Source: Desulfarculus baarsii DSM 2075
Lineage (GTDB): Bacteria > Desulfobacterota > Desulfarculia > Desulfarculales > Desulfarculaceae
Length of the DNA stretch: 64,000 nucleotides
Reading direction: 5' to 3'
NCBI RefSeq assembly: GCF_000143965.1
Contig: NC_014365.1
Location: forward strand, 1,329,501-1,393,500
This document shows, piece by piece, positions 43,936 through 53,359 of the stretch (position 1 is the first letter of the stretch; every line of letters begins with the position of its first letter). Below the pieces are notes generated by a model, which saw nothing but the letters and a program-made list of their open reading frames with translations, was not told where the DNA came from and did no database searches. The position numbers and the translations under genes were made by a program.

Positions 43936-44642
43936 GCCAGGCCCTGGGCCAGCTTGCCGAGAACTTGCGCTGCCGGCGGCGGTTGGGCCTGGCCTTGACG
44001 CGGGGCTCGGCCGACGATCTGGCCCGCCTGCTGGCCTTGGCTGGCGCGGCGCCGTCGCCGGTCGCCTCGGTCGCCGCGCCGCCGCCGGATTTGCCGCTGG
44101 AGCTTGAATCCATGGCCCTGGCCGTGGGACAATGTAAAAGGTGCCCCTTGGCCCACGGCCGCAACAAGGCCGTCTTCGGCCAGGGGCCGGACGATGCGCG
44201 GCTGATGTTCATCGGCGAAGCGCCCGGGGCGCAAGAGGATCAGCAGGGCCTGCCCTTTGTCGGGCCGGCCGGCCGCCTGCTGGACAACATGCTGGCGGCG
44301 GTGGGCCTGCGGCGCGAGGCGGTCTATGTCACCAACATCGTTAAATGCCGCCCGCCCAACAACCGCGATCCCCGGCCCGAGGAGGTCGCGGCCTGCCGGC
44401 CCTGGCTGGAGGCTCAGGCTCGGGCCGTGGGGCCCAAGGTCATCTGCACGCTGGGCCGGCCGGCGGCGCTGGCCGTGCTGGGCTCGGACGCGCCGATCAG
44501 CGCCTTGCGCGGCAACTGGCATGAGGCCCTGGGCGCGCGGGTGCTGCCCACGTTTCATCCGGCCTATCTGCTACGCTCGCCCCAGCGCAAGGGCCAGGCC
44601 TACCAGGATATGAAGGCCCTGGCCTTGGCCCTGAAGGACTGA
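43932..44642 (+). CDS. Family 4 uracil-DNA glycosylase (Fe-S)
   Basis: Predicted 236 residues from GTG 43932 (GTGA overlap with coaBC). Fe-S cysteines appear in QCKRCPL (C68, C71) and further along (about C155 and C171 within IVKCRPP and AACRPW), the active-site motif is GEAPGAQEDQQGLPFVGPAGRLLD, and HPAYLLRSPQRK near the end holds the second uracil-binding motif. This UDGa family removes uracil from DNA in base excision repair. The N-terminal 60 residues are a variable Ala/Pro-rich extension. Confidence 0.93.
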   Translation: MSQALGQLAENLRCRRRLGLALTRGSADDLARLLALAGAAPSPVASVAAPPPDLPLELESMALAVGQCKRCPLAHGRNKAVFGQGPDDARLMFIGEAPGAQEDQQGLPFVGPAGRLLDNMLAAVGLRREAVYVTNIVKCRPPNNRDPRPEEVAACRPWLEAQARAVGPKVICTLGRPAALAVLGSDAPISALRGNWHEALGARVLPTFHPAYLLRSPQRKGQAYQDMKALALALKD

Positions 44643-44672
44643 CGGCCAACCCCAAACGCGCGGAGGAGGCCC

Positions 44673-45998
44673 TTGCCCAGGCATTGGTTGACCATCGGGC
44701 TGCTGGCGCTGACGCTGCTGGCGGCGACGTCTGGCCGGGCCGATCGGGCGGCCGAAGACCCGCCCACGGCCGCGCCGGTCTGGATCATCGCGCTCGACGA
44801 CACCGTCAATCCCGCCACGGCCGAGTTCGTGCGCCGCAGCCTGGAGCAAGCCGCTGCCCATGGCGCGCCGCTGGTGGTGCTGATCGTCGACACCCCCGGT
44901 GGTCTGGTCGAGAGTATGCGGGCGATGGTGCGGGCCATCCTGGCCAGCCCCACGCCGGTGGCGGTGTGGGTGGGGCCTTCCGGGGCCAGGGCGACCAGCG
45001 CCGGGGCCTTTTTGGTTTTGGCTGGCCACGTGGCGGCCATGGCCCCGGCCAGCCATCTGGGCGCGGCCGCGCCGGTGGCCGGAGGCGGCCAGGAGATCGA
45101 AGGCGTCATGGCCAAAAAGGCCGCCAGCGACCTGAGCGCCTTGGCCGCCAGCCTGGCCAAGGACCGGGGCCGCGACGCCAAGGCCGCCCAACTGATGGTC
45201 ACCGAGGCCAAAAGCTACGACGCGGCCCAGGCCCAGGAGTTGGGCTTGATCGACCTGCGGGCCGACGACCTGGCCGAACTGCTGCAAAAGCTTGACGGCC
45301 GCAAGGCGCGCACCGCCACCGGCGAGAAAACCATCCAGACCGCCGGCCGCCCGCAACGCCACGAGCAACCGACCTGGTTGGACAAAGTGCTGAGTTTTCT
45401 GGCCAATCCCAATATGGCCTATCTTTTGTTGATGATCGGCTTGGCCGGGGTTTACCTGGAGTTCAGCCATCCCGGGGCCGTATTGCCTGGCGTGGTGGGG
45501 GCGTTGTGCCTGCTGTTCGCCTTTTTCGCCATGAGCGTGCTGCCGGTTTCCAGCCTGGGCCTGGCGCTGATCGCCCTGGCGGTGGTGCTGTTCATCGTCG
45601 AAATAAAAGTGACCAGCTTCGGCCTGCTTTCGCTGGCCGGGGCGTTGTGCCTGGTGTTCGGCTCGCTGATGCTTTTCGATTTCGAGGGTGATTTCGTCGA
45701 GCTTTCGCTGGGCGTGATGACGCCGGTGGTGGCGGCGGTGATCGCCTTTTTCGCCGGCGTGGCCTATTTGGCCGGCCGGGCCCAGATGGCCACGAGCGCC
45801 ACCGGCGCCGAGGGCCTGATCGGCGCGCGCGGCCGGGTTTCGCGGCGGGCGGGCTGGGTTGTGGTGCGGGGCGAACTGTGGCGGGCCCGTGGGGCCGAGG
45901 GGTTGGCGGCCGACGCGGCGGTTGTGGTGCGCCGGCTCGACGGCCTGGAACTGGTGGTGGAGCCGTTGGCCGACGAAACGCGGGCCGACGAAACGTAA
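44673..45998 (+). CDS. NfeD family membrane serine protease
   Basis: Predicted 441 residues from TTG 44673 with a GGAGG site. A signal peptide (to about residue 23) is followed by a ClpP-like protease domain (VVLIVDTPGGLVESMR, RATSAGAFLVLAGHVAAMAPASHLGAAAPV with the nucleophile Ser, and catalytic Lys in GVMAKKAASDLS), about four transmembrane helices (240-360) and a C-terminal OB-fold (TGAEGLIGARGRVSRRAGWVVVRGELWRARG). It is 15 bases upstream of the slipin gene; this pairing is the classic NfeD-STOMATIN operon for membrane quality control. Confidence 0.93.
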   Translation: MPRHWLTIGLLALTLLAATSGRADRAAEDPPTAAPVWIIALDDTVNPATAEFVRRSLEQAAAHGAPLVVLIVDTPGGLVESMRAMVRAILASPTPVAVWVGPSGARATSAGAFLVLAGHVAAMAPASHLGAAAPVAGGGQEIEGVMAKKAASDLSALAASLAKDRGRDAKAAQLMVTEAKSYDAAQAQELGLIDLRADDLAELLQKLDGRKARTATGEKTIQTAGRPQRHEQPTWLDKVLSFLANPNMAYLLLMIGLAGVYLEFSHPGAVLPGVVGALCLLFAFFAMSVLPVSSLGLALIALAVVLFIVEIKVTSFGLLSLAGALCLVFGSLMLFDFEGDFVELSLGVMTPVVAAVIAFFAGVAYLAGRAQMATSATGAEGLIGARGRVSRRAGWVVVRGELWRARGAEGLAADAAVVVRRLDGLELVVEPLADETRADET

Positions 45999-46013
45999 GG
46001 GGAGGTCAGGGCG

Positions 46014-46820
46014 ATGTCGGATTTTTGGGGCGGTCTGTTGGATTTTTTTGGCGCGGCGCTGGGCGGGGTGCTGCCGGTGCTGGTGCTGGTGATTTTATTT
46101 TTGATCTCGGCGCTGAAGGTGCTGCGCGAATACGAGCGCGGGGTGATCTTCCGCCTGGGCCGGGTGATCGCGGCCAAGGGGCCGGGCCTGATCATCTTGA
46201 TCCCCTTGATCGATCGGATGATGAAGGTCAGCCTGCGCACGGTGGCCATGGACGTTGCCCCGCAAGACGTCATCACCCGTGACAACGTCTCGGTCAAGGT
46301 CAACGCGGTGGTCTATTTTCGGGTGATGGACCCGGTCAAGGCGATCATCCAGGTGGAGGATTACCTCTACGCCACCGGCCAACTGGCCCAGACCACCTTG
46401 CGTAGCGTCTGCGGCCAGATGGAGTTGGACGAGCTGCTTTCCGAACGCGAAAAAATCAACGGCGAGTTGCAGCAGATCCTGGACCAGCAGACCGACGCCT
46501 GGGGCATCAAGGTCAGCATCGTCGAGTTGAAGCACATCGACCTGCCCAGCGAGATGCAGCGGGCCATGGCCCGCCAGGCCGAGGCCGAGCGCGAGCGGCG
46601 GGCCAAGATCATCAACTCCGAGGGTGAGTATCAGGCCGCCGAAAAGCTGGCCGAAGCGGCGGCCATCATCGCCATGCATCCCGAGGCCCTGCAACTGCGC
46701 TATCTGCAAACCCTGCGCGAGGTGGCCTCGGAAAACAACTCGACGACCCTGTTCCCGCTGCCCATCGATTTGTTCCGGCCGTTTTTGAAAATGGTTGATA
46801 AATTGGATGATGGCAAGTAA
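46014..46820 (+). CDS. Slipin (SPFH/stomatin family) membrane protein
   Basis: Predicted 268 residues. One N-terminal transmembrane helix (about 18-38), then the SPFH domain [42 protein letters not shown] with [27 protein letters not shown], and a coiled-coil tail ([33 protein letters not shown]). It oligomerises in the inner membrane and partners with the upstream NfeD protease, which in archaea cleaves stomatin. Confidence 0.95.
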   Translation: MSDFWGGLLDFFGAALGGVLPVLVLVILFLISALKVLREYERGVIFRLGRVIAAKGPGLIILIPLIDRMMKVSLRTVAMDVAPQDVITRDNVSVKVNAVVYFRVMDPVKAIIQVEDYLYATGQLAQTTLRSVCGQMELDELLSEREKINGELQQILDQQTDAWGIKVSIVELKHIDLPSEMQRAMARQAEAERERRAKIINSEGEYQAAEKLAEAAAIIAMHPEALQLRYLQTLREVASENNSTTLFPLPIDLFRPFLKMVDKLDDGK

Positions 46821-46886
46821 ACTCGTCCATTCGAGAACCTATCCGGCCCTCGGCGGCCGCCTACTTTTTGGGAGGAACGTTAAGTC

Positions 46887-47216
46887 ATGGCGGATGATCA
46901 GATTTTTGCCAAACCGCTGGAAAAAATGACCGTCAAGGAGTTGCGCGACCTGGCCCTGACCATCAACGGCATCGTCGGCGTGCACAGCATGAAAAAAGAA
47001 GAGCTGATGGCGGCCATCAAGGAAGCCAAGGGCATCGTCGACGAGGAAGGCGAAAAGAAATTCGCTCGTCAGATTCGCCAGATCAAGGCCGACATCCGCA
47101 CCCTACGGGAAAAGCGCGACCAGGCCCGCGAAAAAGACGACAAGAACGCCGTGGCCATCCTGCGCCGGCGCATCAGCCGCCTGAAGAAGCAGACCCGCAA
47201 TCTGGCCACCGCCTAG
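46887..47216 (+). CDS. Small Rho-N/SAP-like domain protein with basic coiled coil
   Basis: Predicted 109 residues. The first half KMTVKELRDLALTINGIVGVHSMKKEELMAAIKEA fits the Rho N-terminal/SAP-like helix-extended-loop-helix fold (KxLR...L..M.K.EL). The second half is a highly charged coiled coil ending in basic residues (RRRISRLKKQTRNLATA). Nucleic-acid binding is a reasonable inference; exact role unknown. The ATG has a GGGAGG site. A strong terminator follows directly. Confidence 0.8.
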   Translation: MADDQIFAKPLEKMTVKELRDLALTINGIVGVHSMKKEELMAAIKEAKGIVDEEGEKKFARQIRQIKADIRTLREKRDQAREKDDKNAVAILRRRISRLKKQTRNLATA

Positions 47217-47239
47217 CCGCCGCCCTTTGAGTCAAAACG

Positions 47240-47289
47240 CGGCGCGCGCCCAACCGGTCATGCCGGTGCGGGGCGCGCGCCGTTTTTTT
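47240..47289. terminator. Terminator between the Rho-N-like gene and hisD
   Basis: A 12-bp perfect stem CGGCGCGCGCCC/GGGCGCGCGCCG (47240-47251 with 47271-47282) encloses a nested ACCGG/CCGGT hairpin, followed by T7 (47283-47289). It sits between convergent genes, and AAAA (47235-47238) precedes it on the other side, so weak bidirectional use is possible. Confidence 0.85.
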
Positions 47290-47297
47290 GCGTGCGT

Positions 47298-48590
47298 TCA
47301 GTCGTTGAAGCGTTCGCGCACGGTCATGGCGTGGATGGGCAAGCCTTCGGCCTCGGCCAGGGTGGTCACGGTCTGGCGCAGGCTGGCCAGGCCGTCCTTG
47401 GTGAGGTATTGGAAGGTCGGCTTCTTGAGGAAGTCATCGACGCTGAGGCCGCTGAACATCTTGGCGCCCTGGCCGGTAGGCAGGGTGTGATTGGTGCCCG
47501 AGGCGTAGTCGCCAACCGGCACGGGGGCCCAGGGGCCCATGAAGATGGAGCCGGCGTGGCGGATGCGCTGGAGGGTCACGAATGGCTCGGCGGTGACGAT
47601 CTGCAGGTGCTCCGGGGCGTAATCGTTGGTGAATTCGATGGCTTGATCCATATCATCGGCCACCAGCACCGCGCAGTAGGCCCCGCCCTGGTCCATGATC
47701 TGGCGGCGGGGCATGCCGGGGTAGATGTCGTTGATCCGCTGGCAGACGGCCTGGGCCAACTGGGCGTCGTCGGTGACCAGCACGGCGGCCGAGGCCGGGT
47801 CGTGTTCGACCTGCGAGAGGAAATCAAGGGCCAGGTGCCTGGGGTTGGCCGTGCGGTCGGCCAGGAGCAGGGCCTCGGACGGCCCGGCCGGCGAGTCGAT
47901 GTCGACCACGCCGAAGACCTGCATCTTGGCGGCGGTGACGTATTTGTTGCCCGGGCCGACGATCTTGGCCACCTTGGGCACGACGCCCGTGCCATAGGCC
48001 ATGGCCCCGATGGCCCAGGGCCCGCCCAACTTGTAGATTTCGCTGGCGCCGGCGATGTGGCAGGCCGCCAGGGTCAGGGGATTGACCTGTAGGCCCTCGC
48101 CGGGCGGGGTGCAGACGACCACGCGGCCCACGCCGGCCACCACCGCCGGCAGGATGGTCATCAGGGCCGTGGACGGATAGGCCGCCCGGCCGCCGGGCAC
48201 GTAGCAGCCGGCCGAATCCAGGGGCGTGGTCTTACGGCCGGCGATGATGCCCGGGGCCACTTCCATCTGCCACATGGGCCGCTCCATCTGGGCGGCGTGA
48301 AAGGCGCGGATGTTGACGGCGGCCTTTTCCAGGCAGCCCAGGAGATCCTTGGGCGTCTGGCCGAGGGCCTTTGTCATCTCGGCGTGGTCGACGCGAAAAT
48401 CATCGGGCGTGAGGTCGGCTTTCAGTTCCTTGTGCCAATCGACGCTGGCCTGATCGCCGCGGGCGCGGATATCGGCCAGGATGCCCCGGACGTGGTCGAA
48501 GACCGAGGAGATGTCCTCGTTGGAGCGCGCCATGAGGCGCTCCCGGCGCTGGGGGCTCAGGTCGCCAAGTTTCTCGGGTGTCAGCTGCAT
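47298..48590 (-). CDS. hisD: Histidinol dehydrogenase (HisD) family
   Basis: Predicted 430 residues, standard for HisD. Motifs are [75 protein letters not shown]-like [12 protein letters not shown], and the catalytic YAPEHLQI. The enzyme oxidises L-histidinol to histidine with two NAD+. No other his gene is present. Some HisD-family members act instead on sulfopropanediol or other substrates, so a non-histidine role is possible but not supported by any nearby sulfonate gene. Confidence 0.88.
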   Translation of the reverse strand: MQLTPEKLGDLSPQRRERLMARSNEDISSVFDHVRGILADIRARGDQASVDWHKELKADLTPDDFRVDHAEMTKALGQTPKDLLGCLEKAAVNIRAFHAAQMERPMWQMEVAPGIIAGRKTTPLDSAGCYVPGGRAAYPSTALMTILPAVVAGVGRVVVCTPPGEGLQVNPLTLAACHIAGASEIYKLGGPWAIGAMAYGTGVVPKVAKIVGPGNKYVTAAKMQVFGVVDIDSPAGPSEALLLADRTANPRHLALDFLSQVEHDPASAAVLVTDDAQLAQAVCQRINDIYPGMPRRQIMDQGGAYCAVLVADDMDQAIEFTNDYAPEHLQIVTAEPFVTLQRIRHAGSIFMGPWAPVPVGDYASGTNHTLPTGQGAKMFSGLSVDDFLKKPTFQYLTKDGLASLRQTVTTLAEAEGLPIHAMTVRERFND

Positions 48591-48681
48591 TTGTCGCGTT
48601 CTCCGCCAGCGGGCAAGTCAAAAAAACCACACGGGCGGCTACATACCACGGCGGGCGGCTGGTGGCAAGCCGCGGCCGGCT

Positions 48682-49548
48682 TTAAGCCTGTTCGACGGCC
48701 TTGCCCGGATTGCCCTTGACCATGGTCACCTCGTTGCCGCGTTGGTTGTAGGTGATTTCGTCCATGATCGCGCGCATCAGGAACACGCCGCGGCCGCGTT
48801 CGGCCAACAGTTGCTCGGGCGAGGTGGGGTCGGGCAGCTTGTCGGGGTCGAAGCCTGGCCCCTCATCGGCGATGACGATCTTGAACATATCGGCGCCGAT
48901 GGTTACGGTCAGGTGGATTTTTTTGTTTTCGTCCCACTTGTTGCCGTGTTCCATGGCGTTCATGATCGCTTCGACCAGGGCCAGCTTGAGGTTGTTGTCC
49001 AGGTCGTGGCTGACGTAGCCCACCGCCGCCGCCGAGGCGGCGATGAGGTAGATGATGTCGTTGATGTAGCATTGCTGGCTGGGCGTATCGATCTGGGTCT
49101 GCTGGGTCACGTTGGGGAAGTGATCCGCGCGCCGCTCGCTGCGCGCGCTCAGGCTCAGCGACTGGCTAACCACCCGCCGCAGCATGTCGATACGGATGGG
49201 CTTGGCCAGAAAGTTCTCCGCGCCGGCCTTGAGGGCGGTGACCACGGTCTCGATGTCGCCGTAACCGCTGATCAGCACCACCGGCGTGCGCGGGTTGATG
49301 TCCTTGACCGCCGCCAGCAGTTGCAGGCCATCCAGGCCGGGCATGCGCACGTCGCTGAGCACCAGGTCGAAGGGCTGCTCGCGGAAAAGCTTCAGCGCTT
49401 CGCGGCCGTCCTGGGCCAGAACGACCTGATGGCCCTTGGTCTCCAGAAAGCGTTTGAGCAACTCGCGCAGGGCGTCTTCGTCATCGGCGACCAGGATGCG
49501 CGACGGCCGGACCGGTAGTTTCTCGTCGTTGGGTTTGTCGCAGCTCAT
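48682..49548 (-). CDS. Response regulator fused to RsbW-type anti-sigma kinase domain
   Basis: Predicted 288 residues. Receiver domain at about 17-130 with phospho-acceptor Asp66 (LVLSDVRMPGLDG) and Lys in AKPI. A HATPase_c_2/RsbW-like domain spans about 150-285: N-box VEAIMNAMEHGNK, G1 DEGPGFDPDKL, G2 ERGRGVFLMRAIMDEI. Such domains phosphorylate STAS antagonists and are usually anti-sigma factors. It is the last gene of the chemosensory operon, two bases after the REC-PP2C gene, with two STAS proteins encoded upstream, so a phosphorylation-gated partner switch is the likely role. Confidence 0.9.
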   Translation of the reverse strand: MSCDKPNDEKLPVRPSRILVADDEDALRELLKRFLETKGHQVVLAQDGREALKLFREQPFDLVLSDVRMPGLDGLQLLAAVKDINPRTPVVLISGYGDIETVVTALKAGAENFLAKPIRIDMLRRVVSQSLSLSARSERRADHFPNVTQQTQIDTPSQQCYINDIIYLIAASAAAVGYVSHDLDNNLKLALVEAIMNAMEHGNKWDENKKIHLTVTIGADMFKIVIADEGPGFDPDKLPDPTSPEQLLAERGRGVFLMRAIMDEITYNQRGNEVTMVKGNPGKAVEQA

Positions 49549-49550
49549 GC

Positions 49551-50735
49551 TTAAAAATCCAATACGATAATGGCGACGTCATCGTTGATCGGGCCCCCGA
49601 CGAAGCGAAACAGCTCTTGGCAGATCATGTCCTTGAGCGCTTCGGTCGCCACTCCGCCACCCGAACCGACGAGGTGGGTCAGGCGGTTGACGCCGAACAT
49701 GACGTCCGCTTGGTTTTTGGCCTCGATCAGGCCATCGGTGTAGAGGACCAACCGATCGCCGGGCAGAATGTCGATCAATTGGTCGCAGAGTTTCATGGTA
49801 GCATCGTTGGATGCGAAAAATCCCAAGATAGGCGATTCCTCGCCCAAAAGGCTGGCCGGCCTGTCCTTGCGGGCCAGGATCGGCGAGGGGTGCCCGGCCG
49901 TGGACCAAATCAGCTGGCGGCTGGCCGGGCGATAGACGCCCGCGAAGGCGGTGACGAAGACATCGTCGGGGGTGAGCTTGAGCAGGTCGTCGTTGAGGGC
50001 CAGCAGGGCGGCGCTGGGCGCTTTGTAGATTTCCAGGTAGCGTGGGATCAGGGCCTTGATGATGGTGGCGGTCATGGCCGATGCCACGCCGTGGCCCGAA
50101 ACGTCGGCCACGACCATGCCCACTTCGTCACGCGAAAGCTCGAAAAAGTCGAAATAGTCGCCGCCCACGCCACTGCACGGCTCGAACTGGTAGGCCACCT
50201 TGACGCCTTGGATGTTGACGTCGCGGGGCAGCAAGAACTGTTGGTAGCGGGCGGCCATCTCCAGTTCGTAATTGAGCAACTCGTTCTGCCGCCTGGTCTG
50301 GAGCATCAGCCGGCGGGTGGCCACGGCGTTGGTGATCTTCAGCGGCAGGGTCACTTCCATGTCCCGCTCGGTGAGGGGCTTGGTGAAGTAGTCGTAGCTG
50401 TTCATGGACAGGGCGATGGTGATGGCGTCGAAGTCGTCCAGCGAGCTGCTGACGATGACCGGTATCAGGTTGACCTCGGGGCGTTCGGCGCGCCACTGCA
50501 AAAACTCGAAGCCGTTCATCACCGGCATGACCAGGTCCAGGATGATCAGATCGATGTCGGGCGCGGCCGTCAGGGCCTCGATGGCCGCGCGGCCGTGCTG
50601 GGCGGTGACGACCTTGTAGCCGAACTTGAGCATCACCGCCCGCAGCATCTCGCGGGTCAGTTTGGAGTCGTCAACGATCAGGATTTTCGCGGGGTTCTGA
50701 CGCAGGTCAGGATCGTACCCGCAGAGGTTGATCAT
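49551..50735 (-). CDS. Response regulator fused to PP2C-type (RsbU/SpoIIE) phosphatase
   Basis: Predicted 394 residues from ATG 50735. The receiver (about 16-135) has Asp67 in LIILDLVMPVMNG and Lys in YFTKPL. A short coiled coil (NELLNYELEMAARYQQFLLPRD, about 175-196) leads to the SpoIIE/RsbU phosphatase with EPCSGVGGDYFDFFEL, MVVADVSGHGVASAM and LVLYTDGLIEAKN metal-binding motifs. It should dephosphorylate a STAS antagonist when its receiver is phosphorylated. The preceding cheB stop overlaps its start, so both belong to the chemosensory operon. Confidence 0.92.
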   Translation of the reverse strand: MINLCGYDPDLRQNPAKILIVDDSKLTREMLRAVMLKFGYKVVTAQHGRAAIEALTAAPDIDLIILDLVMPVMNGFEFLQWRAERPEVNLIPVIVSSSLDDFDAITIALSMNSYDYFTKPLTERDMEVTLPLKITNAVATRRLMLQTRRQNELLNYELEMAARYQQFLLPRDVNIQGVKVAYQFEPCSGVGGDYFDFFELSRDEVGMVVADVSGHGVASAMTATIIKALIPRYLEIYKAPSAALLALNDDLLKLTPDDVFVTAFAGVYRPASRQLIWSTAGHPSPILARKDRPASLLGEESPILGFFASNDATMKLCDQLIDILPGDRLVLYTDGLIEAKNQADVMFGVNRLTHLVGSGGGVATEALKDMICQELFRFVGGPINDDVAIIVLDF

Positions 50736-51829
50736 CCCACGGTCCTTCCGGTGGCCTGACTCCACAGCCCCACCACCAGGGGCGCGATGCGCTCCAACGG
50801 CACGATGCGGTCGGCCGCGCCAAGCTCCACGGCGGCCTTGGGCATGCCGTAGACCACGCATGATTCTTCGTTTTGGGCCACGGTGAAGGCGCCGCAATCG
50901 TGTAGATCTTTGAGGCCCTTGGCCCCATCGTCGCCCATGCCGGTCATGATGATGGCCACGGCGTTGGGCCCGGCGCTGTTGACGCCCGAGCGAAACAGCA
51001 CGTCCACCGATGGTTTGTGGCGGTTGACCGGCGGGCCGTCCTTGACGTTGGCGTAATAACCGTTGGCGTTGCGCTCGACGAGCATGTGCTTGCCGCCGGG
51101 GGCGATCAGGCAGACGCCGGAGGTGATCGGTTGGCCGTCCTGGGCCTCGGCGATGGTGATGTGGGCTTTTTCGTTGAGCCGCTGGGCAAAGGCCAGGGTG
51201 AAGTGTTCGGGCATGTGCTGGACCACGGCGATGGGCGGGCTGTCGGCCGGCAGGCGACAGAGCACGTCCTCCAAGGCCACTGTGCCGCCGGTGGAGGCGC
51301 CGATGAGCACGATCATCGGGCCGCCGGGCCGCGGCGGCGTCTTGGTCAGGCTGACCACCTCGTCGACCTCGACCTTGCGCGGCACCTGCATATTGGCCGG
51401 GCTGACCCGCCGGGCCTTGGCCTTGACCCCGGCGGCGGAGCGCACCTTGGCCACGATCTCCTGGGCCAGGTCGGGCAGGTTTTCGCGCATGTTGACCACG
51501 GGCTTGGCCACGAAATCCACCGCGCCCAGGGCCAGGGCCTTGATGGTGGCCTCGGCCCCGTGCTGGGTCAGGCTGGAAAACATCACCACCGGCGTGGGGT
51601 GAGCCTTCATCAGCTTTTCCAGGAAGGTCAACCCGTCCATGCGCGGCATTTCGATGTCGAGGGTGATCACCGTGGGCCGCAGCTTGAGGAACTTGTCACG
51701 GGCGATATAGGGGTCGGCGGCGGTGGCCACCACTTCGATGTCGGGTTGAGCGTCCAGGGTCGCGCGCAAAAATTCGCGGATCATGGCCGAGTCGTCGACC
51801 ACCATGGCCTTGATGGGCTTGTCCGGCAT
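50732..51829 (-). CDS. cheB: Chemotaxis glutamate methylesterase CheB
   Basis: Predicted 365 residues. Receiver domain with Asp58 in VITLDIEMPRMDG; a linker; then the methylesterase domain with the catalytic Ser179 in LIGASTGGTVAL, the His in AVVQHMPEHFT and Asp in MTGMGDDGAKG. It demethylates and deamidates receptor glutamates, opposing CheR. It follows cheD by 62 bases. Confidence 0.96.
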   Translation of the reverse strand: MPDKPIKAMVVDDSAMIREFLRATLDAQPDIEVVATAADPYIARDKFLKLRPTVITLDIEMPRMDGLTFLEKLMKAHPTPVVMFSSLTQHGAEATIKALALGAVDFVAKPVVNMRENLPDLAQEIVAKVRSAAGVKAKARRVSPANMQVPRKVEVDEVVSLTKTPPRPGGPMIVLIGASTGGTVALEDVLCRLPADSPPIAVVQHMPEHFTLAFAQRLNEKAHITIAEAQDGQPITSGVCLIAPGGKHMLVERNANGYYANVKDGPPVNRHKPSVDVLFRSGVNSAGPNAVAIIMTGMGDDGAKGLKDLHDCGAFTVAQNEESCVVYGMPKAAVELGAADRIVPLERIAPLVVGLWSQATGRTVG

Positions 51830-51891
51830 AACTCATCCAAATTATTCGATGGACGCGCCCAAGGGCCATGCGGCCAAGCGGCGCGCCAAAA

Positions 51892-52476
51892 TCAAAAGAG
51901 CGTGAGGTCTTCGCTTTTGGTTTCTTTGCGCAAATGCTTTTCGTATTTGACCTCGCGGTCGGCCAGCTTGCGGTTGTCCTCGGGCACGAGGCTGCGCACG
52001 TAGGCCTTGCCGGTGCTGGGCAGGTACAAAACCTTGCGGCCGTAGCGCCCGCCCACGTCGGAGTTGACCACGGGGATGCCTTCCATCGACAAAAAGGCCT
52101 TGACGAAATCGATGTTGGCCTGGGGCACGTTTTTGGCCGTCTGGGGGACGGAGTTGAGCACGTGGCCGCCGCCAAAGACCTTGGCCGAGAGGTTGGTCTT
52201 GCCGCCGCCGAGCTTGAGCAGGTCGCCGATCAGCAACTCCATGGCGTACATGCCGTAGCGTCCGCTGTTGCTGGAGAAGACTTCCTCGGCGCGAAAATCG
52301 CCGGGCAGCATGAAGTGGTTCATGCCGCCGATGCGGTTGTCGTTGTCGCGCAGGCACACGCTGATGCAAGAGCCCAGCACGGTGGCGATGACCTCGTCTT
52401 TTTTGGTGACGTAATATTCACCAGGCTGGATCAGGATCATGTCCCGTTTTAGCTGGTTGTGATAGCGTTTGACCAT
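51892..52476 (-). CDS. cheD: Chemoreceptor glutamine deamidase CheD
   Basis: Predicted 194 residues. The active Cys37 is in VLGSCISVCL and His54 in GGMNHFMLP, with a conserved Ser-type residue in YAMELLIGDLLKLGG. CheD deamidates receptor glutamines and, in many species, interacts with CheC; no cheC is seen here. Four bases separate it from cheR. Confidence 0.95.
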   Translation of the reverse strand: MVKRYHNQLKRDMILIQPGEYYVTKKDEVIATVLGSCISVCLRDNDNRIGGMNHFMLPGDFRAEEVFSSNSGRYGMYAMELLIGDLLKLGGGKTNLSAKVFGGGHVLNSVPQTAKNVPQANIDFVKAFLSMEGIPVVNSDVGGRYGRKVLYLPSTGKAYVRSLVPEDNRKLADREVKYEKHLRKETKSEDLTLF

Positions 52477-52480
52477 GCCG

Positions 52481-53359
52481 TTATATCTTTTGGTAAACCG
52501 TCGTGCCGACGTATTGAAACAAGTGCTTGACCATCATCAATGATTCGGAATGGCCCACGAACAGATGGCCGCCGGGCTTGATGACCTTGTGTATTTTTTC
52601 CAGGATGCGTTTTTTGTCGTCGTTATCGAAGTATATCAACACGTTGCGACAAAAGACCACGTCCAGGTCCGGCCGCAGGGGATAGGTTTCGTTCATGAAA
52701 TTGAACTTGCGGAAGGTGATCATCCCGCGCAACTCGGGCTTGACCTGGTAGCGAAAACCCGCCCCATCGCGCATGCGCGAGAAATATCGGCCCAAGAGGT
52801 TGCGCGGCACCGGCTCCAGCAAGGCCTCGTCGTATTGACCGCGGCTGGCGGTGGTCAGCATGCCGGTGTCGATATCGGTGGCCAGGATCTTGATGTCCCA
52901 GCCGGGCTTTTTGTCGAAAAACGCCGCCACGGTCATGGCGATGGTGTAGGGCTCCTCGCCCGACGAACAGCCGGCCGACCAGATGCGCAACTTGCGCCTG
53001 CCGCTGGCCTCGCCGGCGGCGTGCAACGCCGGCAGGACTTTCCCCGCCAAAAACTCGAAGTGATGCTTTTCCCTGAAGAAGTCGGTCTTGTTGGTGGTGA
53101 TGCGATTGACCATCTGCACCACTTCGTCCTCGTCGCCGGCTTCCTCCAGGTATTGGATATATTCGCGGAACGAGGACAGGCCCAGCGCGCGCAGGCGTTT
53201 GCTCAGGCGGCTGATGACCAGGTCGCGCTTGTGCAGACCCAGGCTGATGCCGGTCTGGCCCTTGACGATCACGCGGATCTGTTCGAACTCGTCGGCCGAA
53301 AGATCGTACGGCGTCACCGAGATGGTCGCGTGCGGTTCTCGCTTGCTCTTAAGCGGCAT
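52481..53359 (-). CDS. cheR: Chemotaxis methyltransferase CheR
   Basis: Predicted 292 residues from ATG 53359. The N-terminal helical domain is YDLSADEFEQIRVIVKGQTGISLGLHKRDLVISRLSKRLR; the SAM domain has IWSAGCSSGEEPYTIAM, ILATDIDTGML, YDVVFCRNVLIYF-like LDVVFCRNVLIYFD. It methylates receptor glutamates. The start overlaps the preceding CheW-containing gene by 11 bases. Confidence 0.95.
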   Translation of the reverse strand: MPLKSKREPHATISVTPYDLSADEFEQIRVIVKGQTGISLGLHKRDLVISRLSKRLRALGLSSFREYIQYLEEAGDEDEVVQMVNRITTNKTDFFREKHHFEFLAGKVLPALHAAGEASGRRKLRIWSAGCSSGEEPYTIAMTVAAFFDKKPGWDIKILATDIDTGMLTTASRGQYDEALLEPVPRNLLGRYFSRMRDGAGFRYQVKPELRGMITFRKFNFMNETYPLRPDLDVVFCRNVLIYFDNDDKKRILEKIHKVIKPGGHLFVGHSESLMMVKHLFQYVGTTVYQKI